64,000 nt of DNA from Cololabis saira (Eukaryota; Chordata; Actinopteri; Beloniformes; Belonidae), in assembly GCF_033807715.1 (NCBI RefSeq), contig NC_084592.1:29274419-29338418 (forward strand), given 5' to 3'. Positions within the stretch are counted from its first letter, which is position 1. Every line of letters starts with the position of its first letter. The notes under the pieces are model-generated. The model had not been told where the DNA came from and searched no databases. It saw nothing but the letters and a program-made list of their open reading frames with translations. The position numbers were made by a program, and so were the translations under genes. Of this stretch, positions 23,485 to 36,597 are shown piece after piece.

Positions 23485-24105
23485 CTTTAAAGGGGGCATA
23501 TTATGCACCTTTGTCAAAGTCTGACACAGTTTTATGAGGACTTAATGGAATATCTGTGACACGCTTTGATGAAAAAGCCACACAGATAAAGCACAACAGC
23601 TCCCATTTCAACCATGTCTTTACAGCTCTGGTTAAAGTAGCTGGCGGTAGGAGGTGGAGTCAGTTACATGATTCCACTTCACCCCCTCCTCCACTGGGTC
23701 TGCTTCTCTGGAAATCAGTATTACAGCCTTGCCCCTCCCACTTCCTCAAGTTTGATTAAAATAAAGACAGGTTGTAGCAGAGAAAGTGCCCCCCTACACT
23801 CAAACATAAGATCCCAACAGCAGCGACCTCTGGCCACCGGATATTGTGCCAGTAAACTCCTGAGGAAGGAGAAAGACACCAAAGGAGTTGAATGGCTCTT
23901 CAAACTCCATGGAAGGTGCTGGAACAATCTTCATCCACTTGGGCCCCATCTAGTTACCGACAGAGGACAACGGATGTACTGCTTGAAACCACTCTGCCTG
24001 GTCCTGTAAGATCATGCCCTGATAGGTCAAAGCTAATTGGTGAAATAAGGGGAAATAAGCAATATATGGATGGTGGCTTTAATGTTTAATGAAAATGATT
24101 GATCG
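23485..24105 (+). repeat. Longest copy of dispersed TTAA-type repeat
   Basis: It begins TTAAAGGGGGCATATTATGC, a start I associate with a common fish repeat, and continues through GGAGGTGGAGTCAGTTACAT, CCAACAGCAGCGACCTCTGG and CTCCTGAGGAAGGAG. Shorter pieces of the same family occur at 880-1040, 2330-2545, 17850-17895 and 43530-43590. The TTAA at the left edge would fit a piggyBac- or Kolobok-type insertion, but no matching right terminus is visible. Confidence 0.6.
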
Positions 24106-24168
24106 AAAAGGCATTCTTAAAAAAACAAAACAACGTTTCACCTTCACATTTCATAGAGGCACAAGGGT

Positions 24169-24842
24169 ACGACGGAGTATTAGGGCCAAACAAAAAAAAC
24201 AAAAAAAGGAAATTACGAGAATAAAGTCATAATGTAATGAGAATAAAGTCGTAAAATTATGAGAATAAAGTCATAATATTACGAGAATAAAGTCGTAATA
24301 TTACGAGAATAAAGTTGTAATATATTATAAATATATAAATATAACTTCACAAGATGCTCAATATTCTTCATTTTAACACAGGGAGAAGACTGCTCTTCCT
24401 GTTAGAGTTCTCATAAATTACCACTTTATTTTCATAATATTATTACTTTATTCTCATAAATTACCACTTTATTCATTACGACTTTATTCTCGTAATGTCA
24501 CAACTTTATTCTCGGAATTTTACGACTTTATTCTCGTAATATTACGACGTTATTCTCATAATATTACGACTTTATTCTCATAATATTACGACTTTATTCT
24601 CGCAACATTACGACTTTATTCTCGTAATGTTACGACTTTATTCTCGTAATTTTACGACTTTATTCTCGTAATATTACGACTTTATTCTCATAATATTACG
24701 ACTTTATTTTATTACGACTTTATTCTCACAACATTACGACTTTATTCTCGTAATTTTACGACTTTATTCTCATTATATTATGACTTTATTCTCGTAATTT
24801 CCACATTTTTTTTGTCTTAGTTTGGCCCTAATACTCCGTCGT
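24169..24842. mobile_element. MITE with arms of 22-bp tandem units
   Basis: The outer ends are inverted: ACGACGGAGTATTAGGGCCA at left and its complement at 24823-24842. Flanks ACAAGGGT (24161-24168) and ACAAGGGC (24843-24850) give an 8-bp target duplication with one mismatch. Inside, each arm is a run of 22-bp units (core GAATAAAGTCGTAATATTAC): about 5 units in the left arm (24213-24325) and about 18 in the opposite orientation in the right arm (24417-24810), around a unique spacer of about 90 bp. No protein is encoded. RNA from this locus would fold into a long hairpin. Confidence 0.88.
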
Positions 24843-24850
24843 ACAAGGGC

Positions 24851-26449
24851 ACTGCATGTCTTGTGAATTACAAAATGTGAGACCTAAAAAAATTCAAATG
24901 AAATGCCACAAAAACATCTTTCTCAAAGACTGTCGAGAATACAAGTGAAGACGCCGCAATGAATCCTAAAAGCGTTTGTAACTGAGAGATGTCACTGGGG
25001 GGATGAGTCACCTGTCCCTCCTTAATGGATGCTGAAAAACCTCCCATGACATCTTGACAAGAGTTTGTCAGACATTGTATTGAAGAATAGGTCAAAGAGG
25101 GTTGTACAGTGTTGAAAAGTGGTCTCAACAACAATAAAGTGGCAAGATTAGTGTGACTTTAATGACTTAAAAACAGCCAGCTCAGTCTAAATCCGTTCCA
25201 GTTTTCTCAGTCCCCAGACATCCTGACAGAGGTCAAGTCCTTTTGTATAGAAGAACAGAAGACATATTGCAGTGTCAAGATGTGCCAAGCTGATATAGAC
25301 CCATTGATATTGGCCAGAGGCTGGAACAGCTGCCAGAAAGGGCCTCCACTAACTATTGACTGGAGTTGGGTGAATCTTTGCATGTTACCAGTTGCTATTG
25401 CAGCCTTTGTCTGTCTTTCAACTCTATCATTCTCATTATCTCTGTTTCATGTGTTGTCTTTCTGAACAAAACTCTAATTATAGTTTTTTTTAATTCATAT
25501 ATACAATGACAAGTATTGTGTGATGGTGTGGTCTTTTCTTGTGTGGACACAGCAGTGAAATAAAGAGGAGTTTAAAAGAGACCTGAGACAAAAGGATCAT
25601 TCATTTGAGCGAGCACATGGCGAAAACAAGAGTCCATTTCTCTCAGTAACCACATACTAGACACACGCACACTAACTTTCACGGACAAAGACACACACCC
25701 AAACACAGATAGGAGATTTAGGGCACTCTAGTGTGCGGCGATCACACGGATGATGAATGAATCCCACACATCCCTGGAAAACAGAGCGCGGCCGCTCCGA
25801 CCTTGGTTGCAAACACGCTGGGGATGGATGGAGAGGAGCGGTGAGGGATGAGAGAAACGCAGCCCCATATAGCCTACAGACGGCTGTGTGTGGTAACTGA
25901 CAAAAAAAACAAAACAAAAGATACAGTAAAACCCGTGTAAACCGCACATGGCTCAGCAGCATTACTGAATCAACCCAAGTTTCACTTTGGTTCAGTCTTG
26001 AGCTGTTTGCAGTGATTTATTTAAATTCCCTGGTGCGTATTACTAATTTATTTGGCTCGAATGGAAAAGTGTTGCTATGTGCTGTAACATCACTATATTT
26101 TATAAGTGAGGATGCACATATCCCAAACGTAAGCTGTCAAACTGACAGAAGCAGTTACTGATTAAATTCACGCTTTCAATTCATAATAAGTCATCTCTTA
26201 AAGCTTTAATGGCAGTTAGGATTTCTTTGCTTTAGATTGAATCACAATAGCACAGTGAAGCAATGATAATGAATGAGATAGAAACAAATGCTAAAACACA
26301 CCTAAAAGAGAAAAGGTAAACTCCAGGTACAACAAGCAATAATGTTATGGCTGATTCTGACTGGCAATTTACTACAAAGTCTGGCCTGGTTTTTCTGGTT
26401 TCTCTGTTTAAGAACTATAAGCAACTACACACAAATTAATTTATTCATG
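24851..26449. other. Intergenic DNA, nothing recognised
   Basis: No gene or known repeat. 25740-25870 is somewhat GC-rich and holds a GCGGCCGC site. The motif-free open frames at 24868-25134 and 25672-25962 are not supported. Confidence 0.45.
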
Positions 26450-26545
26450 AATTCATTTTCTATACCCACCCATACTATTCAAGGTCCTGAGGGGCTGGAG
26501 CCCTGACTGTAGTGAGCTGGGATAAGCTCCAGCCAATCCAAGCTC
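26450..26545. repeat. SINE-like fragment with inverted junction
   Basis: The left half is the inverted 3' end of the SINE-like family (ATTTTCTATACCCACCCATA, ending GGGGCTGGAGC). The right half is the same segment in the opposite orientation (GAGCTGGGATAAGCTCCAGC). The two meet head to head around CCTGACTGTAGT. Confidence 0.6.
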
Positions 26546-29500
26546 ACATACAGTATTTTTTGTTTCAGTTACATTTCATTTACATTATCTCTAAAACTTT
26601 TGCAGCTTAAAGGGTCTTCACTCTGTGTCATTGGAAATATACACAAATAAAGTCTTTATCTCGGATCCTGGATGAAGGCAGTTGTTGAAATGCCATCATA
26701 AAATGAACTCTAGCAGTTTACAGATACATATTTCAGCATAATATTAATAAAAACAGTCACACATTAAGCAAATTTAGTTGAATTTCTATCATGTGCATTC
26801 TTTAATCACAAGCACAAAGCTCACTGCTTAGAGCAGGACACATTTAGCCACAGCTCCCTGCACGCATGCTGTATTCTCTCATCATATGTACGGATGCATA
26901 TTAGCGTCTTGCACATTACCTCAGGAATATTGAAACCACAGTATTCGAGCCCACGGACTACATTTAATGAAGGAAGTTTTGACCTACGATATTGAGATTT
27001 AAGGAAGAAACCCTGCTGTTAGCTGGTTGAAGCCAACTAGGACGTGACGAATATTGCAGTTCATCAACTGACCAATGGGGACTGGTTCCAAAACTGGGTC
27101 AATCTCCACTTACTCCCATGTCAAAATGTACAACTTTGCAGGACAAATAAACACATTTACAGCCGGGTTAGAAAAAAAGAAAAAGAAAAAAGAACAGTTT
27201 TTGGTCTCTACAGCTCTATAGCTTGATTTTACATTCATGACAAGTGTGAGGAAGGAGCATTTCTTTTGTACCTAGTTAGCTGATTTTTATATGAAGCAGT
27301 ACATTTCTTTATAAAATGGAGTCTCCACTTTTGATTGACAGTTGGTTTAGCCAATGGCTAGCCATTATCACTTCATCCTAAATCATCAGTCAAGCTTAGC
27401 AAAATGAATGCGGCTAAATGAAGCAGTCACTTCTGACTTTGCAACCAAAAATAACATACTCTGCTGCAAATGCCCACCATCATTATTTCACATAAAAAGT
27501 CTCCAAATTGCCACATTTCCAAAACTTCACAGTTTAACTTTCCAAGTAGAATTTCTGGAAAGTTTTAAGTAATTTACTGGAAGCTGTCCAACCATTTGCA
27601 ACCCTAACTCAGGGGTCCAAAAGGCTATAGAGCCATCAATGCAAATTTTCAGTGGAAGTAAGAGAAAGATATTCCTCTTGGCAGGTGTGATAAATCTTAC
27701 CAAAGGCTATTCTCTTCCAGTAAAAGGACATGTGATCCATGAAAAGTGATACAGGAAGCAATGAACATGAGCCAAAGAGCTGATAATGGCCGAGCATGAT
27801 GATACAGAATCTATCCCACAGTCACAGTATATTGGCATCAGAGTGCAACCGATGCACGCAGTTTGAACTCTGACTCATCTAAGATGCAATCTCTCAATAG
27901 TGTGGGGAGCTCCATTAAAATTGGACCGTGCTGACAATTAAACTATGAAACCCATCAATCAAAATGACATTATCAACGGGCCGCTGCCCCAAGTGGCCGA
28001 TCTGACAGGCTGAGCTGGGCCAGAGAACAGAAGACAGCCAAATAATCCATAAACATAATGGACATCAATATTGAAAAGATGACAGATGAGACTGTCGACA
28101 CAGGCCAGGATTCAATTTCTATTCTTTTTTTTTTCTTTTTTTTGCTGCAGGAGACCATATCGCTTTTCACAAAGTCATTCGTCAGCTGTAAGGCCAATGA
28201 GGAGATGCCAAGCTCCTCCAACACGTGAGCCGAGGGCGGTTGTTCCAGTGACGCAAATGACAAAATGAATCAGGCATGGTACTATAATGACTGAGATATA
28301 AGTAATGATACCATCAAACACTTTGTGGGTGCTGGCAAACAAACACAAAGCATATATTGCGTGTGGTAGCAAAATATAGCAAAGAACCCATCAAGTCACA
28401 TTTTTCTAGCGTTGGGAATGAGAAGTCAATACCCATTATTCTCACTCCCTTGTCTTTTCAATGACAAGTCAAAAGAACATTTCTAACTGTTGACATCCAT
28501 TAAATTTACTGGGAGCTGCAATTTGTAAAATTTGATTTTAATTCATTTTAATTAGAAAACAGGCATGACCTATTTACTTCCAGTCAAACTGTTCGGGCAG
28601 AATTCCTCATTCTCCAAACCTTTTGAGAAATGAATACAAACTCACACCTCATTCAGAATAGATTGATTGACAGATTGGTTGTTTTTGATCACTGCTTGGC
28701 AAAAACAATGCAGAGAAGACTGACCCTGCTGGACCCCAGTGAACGCGTTTCTCTACAGTACACTTTGCTTAGACAGCATCATAACTAAGGTTATGTCCCT
28801 CACCAGAGTGGATTTACAATTGCCTGACTGGCAACTTTCTGTGAAGGACTTGATTCACGTGCATGCACATGATCCAGTCATTTGTACGTGAGAGAATTTA
28901 ATTTATAAAGTGAGAACCCCCTGATGAAGGACAACAATGTTGTTTTATTGACATGTCTGCTGCCAGAAGGACATTTAGCCAGAAACCCCTATTTAATATT
29001 TGATGTGGAAAACCAAAATATTTCAGCAAATATCCATGTTTAAACATGTTAGCGGGTGAGATTGAGTTACAGGGGACATTTGGGGAAATTGTTGGGTGGT
29101 TGTTTCTGGTTGTCACATAAAAATGTGTAAATATCTGTGTTTTGCTTCAGAGTATGACACTGGGCGTGTACTATGGGGAGAAAATTGTGGCCTGATTTGT
29201 GGAGCATTTTGCTATTACTGGTCACTTTCACACTGTTGAACTGCCTTCATGCTATTTTAATGTTTACTTCGAATTTGAGCCAGATGACACCACGCCAATG
29301 CTGGTCAATATGCATTAATCTGTGTGTGAAATAATGAGTGGCAGCTGGTAAGATGAGATGCAAGAGGGAGGCAGGCTGCAGCCGGAGCAGATGGGTTTCT
29401 TGCTTGCAAACTACAAAGTGATCCGATCACAAGTAGCCAGCTGTAAGTACAGATGTTAAAGCACCCAGGATGCATTTAAGAACGCATTGAGATCTGATCA

Positions 29501-31041
29501 CTTAAACCACCTGGTTTGGATGTGGTCTCGGTCACACGGCCACATTATTTTAGCAGTGCAAATGTAATGCATTCTGTGCCACACTAAAGGCCCCCCCTAC
29601 AATCCTCAGGAGCTCACCCCCCTGCGTGGTTCATTTCAGTCACCCCATCTCATTCATAGATCTATTTCGGGTGAAAGAGGTATTTGTCTTTCAGATGCCT
29701 GGTGATGTCTCTCGCCTGCCAAGTTTGCTGCCTCTCTTAAAATCCCGCCACCTCCCCAGCTTCAGACTGTAGGCTCCTCCAATGGAGGAGGGTTAAGTTA
29801 ATCGCCCCCAGTTTCTATATATATATGCATAATAAATGGGGATTGATCAGATCCTAACTGAAAAATAAATCAAATGTTTTAACATTAATAGAGAATTTGT
29901 AGTCCTCCTTGTGTGAGGTGACTGATGCCACTGATGTCTCGCTCAATAATGAGTGTGCTTTTCAAGTGCAAAACAACAAGTGGGAGCCATAACAACCAAC
30001 AATAACAAATAACGCCAACCTCGTGTTTTGATTTGCCCACATTAGTTCTTCTTTTTTTCATTTTCAACATATTTCTTTCTGTCTGAAGGCTTTTTCTTTA
30101 TCCATGTTTCTGTCATTATTGTTGTATATGAACGTTCTGTTGAATAAAGCTGGAAACAAAAATCCACTGGACAGGACTGTTGTTTTTATCTTCCTTTTAC
30201 TGGCGGCCAGACGTGGTTTGGGATTGCTGTTTCCCACATGTAAAAAGCAAGAACAAATCCAGTCTTGCACATAGGGTGGGGAAGTGACGTGCCACTAAGG
30301 ATGGATATGGAGAGAGATGTGAACGCAGTAAATAGACCGACTGAGAGCTGATCACTTGTGCTTCAGATGCATGGTAATACCAGGTCAAGACAATGGCTGA
30401 AACATTACCATTATATTGTTAACATGGACTGCACCAAGCTATTTTTTTTAAATTCTATATACTGAAAAATTACCTGATCCCAACACTGTTTTTGACAGGA
30501 AATGGTCAAACAGGCAAATGAGTAATTCCATGTCCAAGACATACAAAAGACACGGAGTCCAGTGTTCATTCAGGCAGAAATGTACATGCAAATAAAGCCA
30601 CAGATACATATAATTCACCACTCTGTAGTTACAAGTTATTAAGTCTTCAGACAATGGATCAGAGTTTTGCAATTTAGAGGCACAAAATGTCTGGTAGGAC
30701 CTCATGGGACCCCAGTCTGCCCTTTTCCTGGCCTGCATTCAGAATCTTTTTCTGCTCTTGGCAAAGGGATGTGATCCACTCAGAATACTGAATAATTTCC
30801 ATCCATCCCGGGACATTCAACTGCCTTGTCATCTCTGCTTAGGAGCTTGAGCCTGCCAAACAAACCAGGGTGGACATTGTATTCTGCTCCCTGGTTGCAC
30901 CTGAGGTTGGTGGTGTTTGCAGGACACTGCCAGAAATTCTGTGACACTGTGGGAGCTTTTACAGTCTTTTCTTGCAGTCATCTGCTAGGGCTGCAGAAGC
31001 TCTGGGAAGGACAAGAAGATGATATGTATGTGTATGTGTAT
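26546..31041. other. Long intergenic stretch, no repeats seen
   Basis: The longest stretch in the window without a recognised repeat. About 27890-28330 is free of simple repeats apart from one T-rich tract (28120-28143) and has a mixed AT/GC texture with TAAT and AATCAA motifs, like a conserved non-coding element. 30105-30160 ends in AATAAAGCTGGAAAC, a possible polyadenylation signal of an old retroelement. No coding exon is supported. Confidence 0.4.
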
Positions 31042-31618
31042 GTTTATCTATCTATCTATTAGGGCTGTTCGATTAATCGATTTTAAATCGTAATCGCGAT
31101 TATGTAATTAGAACGATGTTAAAACGTGAAAATCGTAAAATCGATTTTTCACTTTTTTATTTTTTTTTATTTTTATTTTTATTTTTTTTACCTTGTCTGA
31201 CTGACATTACACACCTCTACCTCCTTCATGGGTTGCATTATTATTTAGCATGCAAAGACCCAGTTTAGTTTAATTAGAAAATGTCTTGTTTTATTTAATT
31301 GGAAATATAACTTACTGTATGTTTGCAAGTGCTGATTTGCTGATTTTTTTTTCAGAGATAAAACTTTATATTTTATTATATTTTTTAAAACTTTTTTTCA
31401 ACTTATTTTACAGAGTTTTGCACTTTATTCATTAATTTTTGGTTTAATAAGAGCAAAGTTTGCACTTAAAGCCCAATGGGGCAAATGTTCAATAAAAAAA
31501 CAGCATATTTGAAATAATTTCTTTGCCTTTTGTCAATTCACAAAATAATCGTAATCGAAAATCGGATTTTGAGAGAAAAAAATCGAGATTTTATTTTTGG
31601 GCAAAATCGAACAGCTCT

Positions 31619-31699
<81 letters not shown>

Positions 31700-31712
31700 C
31701 TATCTATCTATC
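31042..31712. repeat. Tetranucleotide array split by a MITE
   Basis: Left of the MITE is (TATC)n (31046-31059). Right of it is about 19 units of CTAA (31620-31697), which then return to CTAT (31696-31712). The array unit therefore differs on the two sides of the insertion. Confidence 0.85.
31060..31619. mobile_element. hAT-type MITE inserted in a microsatellite
   Basis: Inverted ends: TAGGGCTGTTCGATTAATCG at left, and TAGAGCTGTTCGATTTTGCC read from the right. Sub-terminal sequence at both ends is rich in ATCG motifs (AATCGTAATCG). The flanking octamers are CTATCTAT (31052-31059) and CTAACTAA (31620-31627), 6 of 8 matching, as expected of a duplication inside a tetranucleotide array that later mutated. 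No coding sequence. Confidence 0.85.
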
Positions 31713-32794
31713 AGTGCAGACACAGTGACACAGTGTATATATATATATCCTGTCAAAATAACAACAACAAAGTGCAACCTGTGCAAATAAATAACTAAGT
31801 AAGTACTTTTCTATCTCATTGGCAAGGATTTAGGTAACTGTATCACAGAGTCATTGGCAGCAACATATCTGTTATCTACTGCGATCTTTTAAGAAGGGGT
31901 TAGCACGGTTATTCCTGCCACTCTCAGTTCATGTTCAAGGTTTAGAACTGGACCATGTTTCAAATATGCAGAAAAGAATGATCTCAGAGGCAAAAATAGT
32001 GAAGGAAAGCAAAATACTCTTGGCTGTCTACCTGATAAGTTGACGTCCCTCCTCTAATTCTCTCTCTGTCTAATCACACACTATTTGCATGATAATATAT
32101 ACTTTATATTTGCATATACACTACCGTACCATCATTCGGGAATTGTGCAATGATATGTCCAATAACCTGGAATAAGTTTTCACATCTGCATGCTAATTTA
32201 TCTATTCAGTGTTTTATGGATTTTGAGCTCAACAGTATATAGAGGTAATATACATAATGTATATAACCTGTGTGTGCTACTTTTATATCATAATAATTCA
32301 CTGTAATGGCGGCTGTAAACAGGGACATCTAGCTACCTCTGTGATGACTGTGCACACAGACTCATCTGTAGTAAACATAATATTGCGATGGCAGCAGCCG
32401 TTTTAAGCATTTTGCATTGAGGCCTCAAACTGACTTTTAAGGCTGCTGACTTTGGTTTTAAAGTTAGTACGATCGCCCGGCCTGCTTCCAGTCCAGATCG
32501 GAGCACGCTTATCTACAAACTTTGTGAAAGCATGTTGCTGGAATCAAATTGCAGATTTATTCACAATTTATTTTATTTATTTTTTAATTGCAAAGTGACA
32601 AGACAGCAGTTCCAAAACTAGTATTCATCTGTGCTACCCAGGGCAACATTCTGTTGGTATGGGGCCTGTGGACGGTTTTGGAAATGCGCGTCCTTTATCA
32701 CAGAGAAAATGTTTTTCAGGAGTTTTTTTTATCAAGAAGTTGTAAATTAGGGACCAATTAAGTCATTTCCCCATTTGGACATTTGGAGGGTTGT
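31713..32794. other. Intergenic DNA, nothing recognised
   Basis: No gene or recognised repeat; a short TATATATATATA run near 31736-31748. Confidence 0.5.
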
Positions 32795-32978
32795 TTCTGT
32801 ATTTGATTTGATTTTGATTTGTTTATTTGCACAACATAAAAAAACGGTACAAAAGTTTAAATGAACATAAAAAGCATGAAAATATGTGCAGGTGAGAAAG
32901 GAAGCCCTAAATGGGCTTATTCAAAGTTCTCACCAGGAAAAATACATTGTATTGAAATAATAGCAAGAACAAAAAAAC

Positions 32979-33007
<29 letters not shown>
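32795..33007 (-). repeat. Probable inverted LINE 3' end with (A)29
   Basis: The stretch TTTGATTTGATTTTGATTTG at the left edge is the reverse complement of an ATCAAA-type LINE tail, followed by TTTATTTGCACAACATAAAA and GGAAGCCCTAAATGGGCTTA, which I associate with a common fish LINE. A 29-A homopolymer closes it at 32979-33007. Confidence 0.45.
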
Positions 33008-34057
<1,050 letters not shown>

Positions 34058-35778
34058 AAATAAAGCCCTAATCCTGATAAAATTATTTGTATTTTTTCCA
34101 CAATAGACGTACACCAAAGGGCAGCTTGAGGTGAGTTTAAATATAAGCCCATGGAGTCACCATGTGAGTCACCTTTATAACATTATCTGTCCATTTCTGA
34201 CCTTGCTTTCATAAGACTAATACTGGGACTGTTTTTTGTTTTGTTTTGTTTTTACATATATCCTTAATTACTCATGAATCTTCCCAAGAAAAACATGTAA
34301 TTATGCATGCAGTTACAGTTGGGTTTTGGAGCAGCTCAGTATTTTCACACAAAAAAAAACATTTCACAGTTCAGTGCTTCAGCAGCAGGAGCAGTGTGTG
34401 GAATCAGCTTTTTTGCTTTTCCCCGTCCCCTCTTCATATTTCCAGTGGTTTACATGGATCTTTTGTACCGCCAAACTTCCTTTATTGTTGTCCAGGACAA
34501 GATTCTCCTTTTAATCCAGAAATACACACGACACACTGAAAGAAAGTTACCTGGCGGGACTTGAAATGACAAATAGGAGGAAGCATCCAGCCTTCCTTTT
34601 TACTTTTTGTACACAAGATATTTTTACAAGCTTTTTTATGGTTGTTTGTAAAAAGACTGTATTTTTGCTGTTAATGTTGAAGGAAATCAAGAGATATTCT
34701 AGTTTATACACCTTTATACTTTAACCTGGATTTTACTGATGTACCATGTTCAATCACAGCTTTGGCCCACCACAATCACTGCCTGTTAAGCCAGAAAATT
34801 TCTAATCAGCATCCCTACATCATTTAAGAATGTGTTTCTGCTTAATTCCAGGTCCATTCAATTTCACATAAAGGTGGCAGCTACCACAGCCAAGATATAA
34901 TACCTACGATCTCTTTTATATTTGATCACCGTTTCTTTCTCTGCCTCGTTCCTCCATTACTTCATTATTGGTCCCCATACATACATCACACGAGGTTTTT
35001 GAATTTCCTAGCCATATCTCACATCAGCATACTCATTGGAAATTCAATTAATTTCCCTCTCAGCACACACGGGCAGCTAGGCTTCTCTAACCTTATCATA
35101 TTTACTCTCCAAGCCCAACGTGGAGAATGCAGGAATGAGCTCTCAGTGGGTAACAAATACCCTCTCCTTTTCTGTCCCTATCTGTTTTCTATTCACTGTA
35201 GTGGAAAATTGTGATACACTCTTGTTTATAAAGTGGTCCTTCTTCCAAAAAGATTTCACCTCATGTGGGTTGTGTATGCCACTACAAGCCCACGTGGACT
35301 TGCTCTGTGGTGTGGGGATGTAAAAACCAAAAATTGTATGAGTAAAAATGGTTACAAAAACACCCACTAAGTTTTTTTATTTCTTTTAGTTTTCTGGCTA
35401 ATTAATTTTTGCAGTTCACATTGGGAATTATTTGACGCCACAGATTCTAATAATAACGACAACAATGCTCCCACGGATCTCCCATGCGTCGTACCACATT
35501 CCCACCAACCAAAAGCAGGTGGGTAAATGCTTCCCCAGTGTGTGCTTTTACATAGCATCACTGTAGTGTGATCAACAGCACGGGAGTGGTGTGTTGCTAC
35601 ATTCAGCTGATGATTTCCAGGACAAAAGCTCTTCAAAACACACCTCAATGAACACAAAACTGTCTTAAGCACCTTCATTGGCTCATATTATTGTATTTTT
35701 GAAGTTAATTATGTTGACACATGTTGTACCACTTCCAGCAACATGGAGGCCGACAAATATAGAGCCCTACAGAATCAA
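34058..35778. other. Intergenic DNA, nothing recognised
   Basis: No gene or repeat recognised. The overlapping frames at 34246-34564, 34999-35323 and 35367-35678 have no motif. Confidence 0.45.
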
Positions 35779-35799
35779 TCCATCCATCCATCCATCCAT

Positions 35800-36534
35800 T
35801 AGGAATGGGCGATATTTTACCGTTCACGATAAACCGTCAAAAAAATTCCCAACGGTAAGAATTTGTCATCTCGCGGTAAAAACGATAAATTCCCGTTGAT
35901 GACGTTTTTTTCTGCGTTAAATCCACGCACAACGTACGTGAAGGAAGGAAGGAAGGAAATAAGGAAGGAAGAAAATAAGGAAGGGAGGATGGGAGAAAAT
36001 AAGGAAGGAAGGAAGATGGAGGAAGGACGGAAGGAAGGAAGGAAGGAAGATGGAGGAAGGAAGGAAGGAAGGAAGATGGAGGAAGGAAGGAAGGAAGGAA
36101 GGAAGGAAGATGGAGGAAGGACGGAAGGAAGGAAGATGGAGGAAGGACGGAAGGAAGGAAGAAGGGAAGGAAGATGGAGGAAGGAAGGAAGGAAGATGGA
36201 GGAAGGAAGGAAGGAAGGAAGATGGAGGAAGGACGGAAGGAAGGAAGGAAGGAAGGAAGGAAGGAAGGAAGGAAGGAAGGAAGGAAGGAAGGAAGGAAGG
36301 AAGGAAGGAAGGAAGGAAGGAAGGGAGAAAATAAGGAAGCGAGGAAGGAAGAAGGATAAATTCCCGTTGATGACATTTTTGTGTAACAAACATGGCGGAT
36401 CTGAGAGCAAGATAGATTTATAGTTAAAAAGATGGAGTTGAATTGGTATTTTTTTTATCGTCATTTTTATCGTCATGGGGATAAATGCCAGAAATGATCG
36501 TGATAAATTTTTTAGTCCATACCGCCCATCCCTA
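35800..36534. mobile_element. hAT-type MITE with purine array, copy C
   Basis: Same family and orientation as copies A and B: left end TAGGAATGGGCGATATTTTA, right end read backwards TAGGGATGGGCGGTATGGAC. Flanks CCATCCAT on both sides (35792-35799 and 36535-36542). It keeps more unique interior than the others: TCTGCGTTAAATCCACGCAC left of the array, and AACATGGCGGATCTGAGAGC right of it. The direct repeat GATAAATTCCCGTTGATGAC flanks the array at 35884 and 36355. The 257-codon and other long frames across it are by-products. Confidence 0.92.
35941..36350. repeat. (GGAA)n array with GATGGAGG punctuation
   Basis: GGAAGGAA units are punctuated eight times by GATGGAGG between about 36014 and 36228, at spacings of roughly 22-38 bp, then become pure GGAA. 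The punctuation differs from copies A and B. Confidence 0.95.
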
Positions 36535-36597
36535 CCATCCATCCATCCATCCATCCATCCATCCATCCATCCATCCATCCATCCATCCATCCATCCA

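Larger units (their letters stand above)
35779..36597. repeat. (CCAT)n microsatellite split by MITE copy C
   Basis: (CCAT)n occupies 35779-35799 and resumes at 36535-36597. The MITE between them created an 8-bp duplication that is itself two array units. Confidence 0.95.

Noticed and set aside
23485..24105. piggyBac or Kolobok assignment from TTAAAGGGGGCATATTATGC
   Set aside because: Only the left TTAA is seen; no inverted right terminus was found.
35817..36590. 257-codon LPSFLPS-rich frame, the longest in the window
   Set aside because: By-product of the GGAA array of MITE copy C plus the CCAT array (the MDGW repeat).
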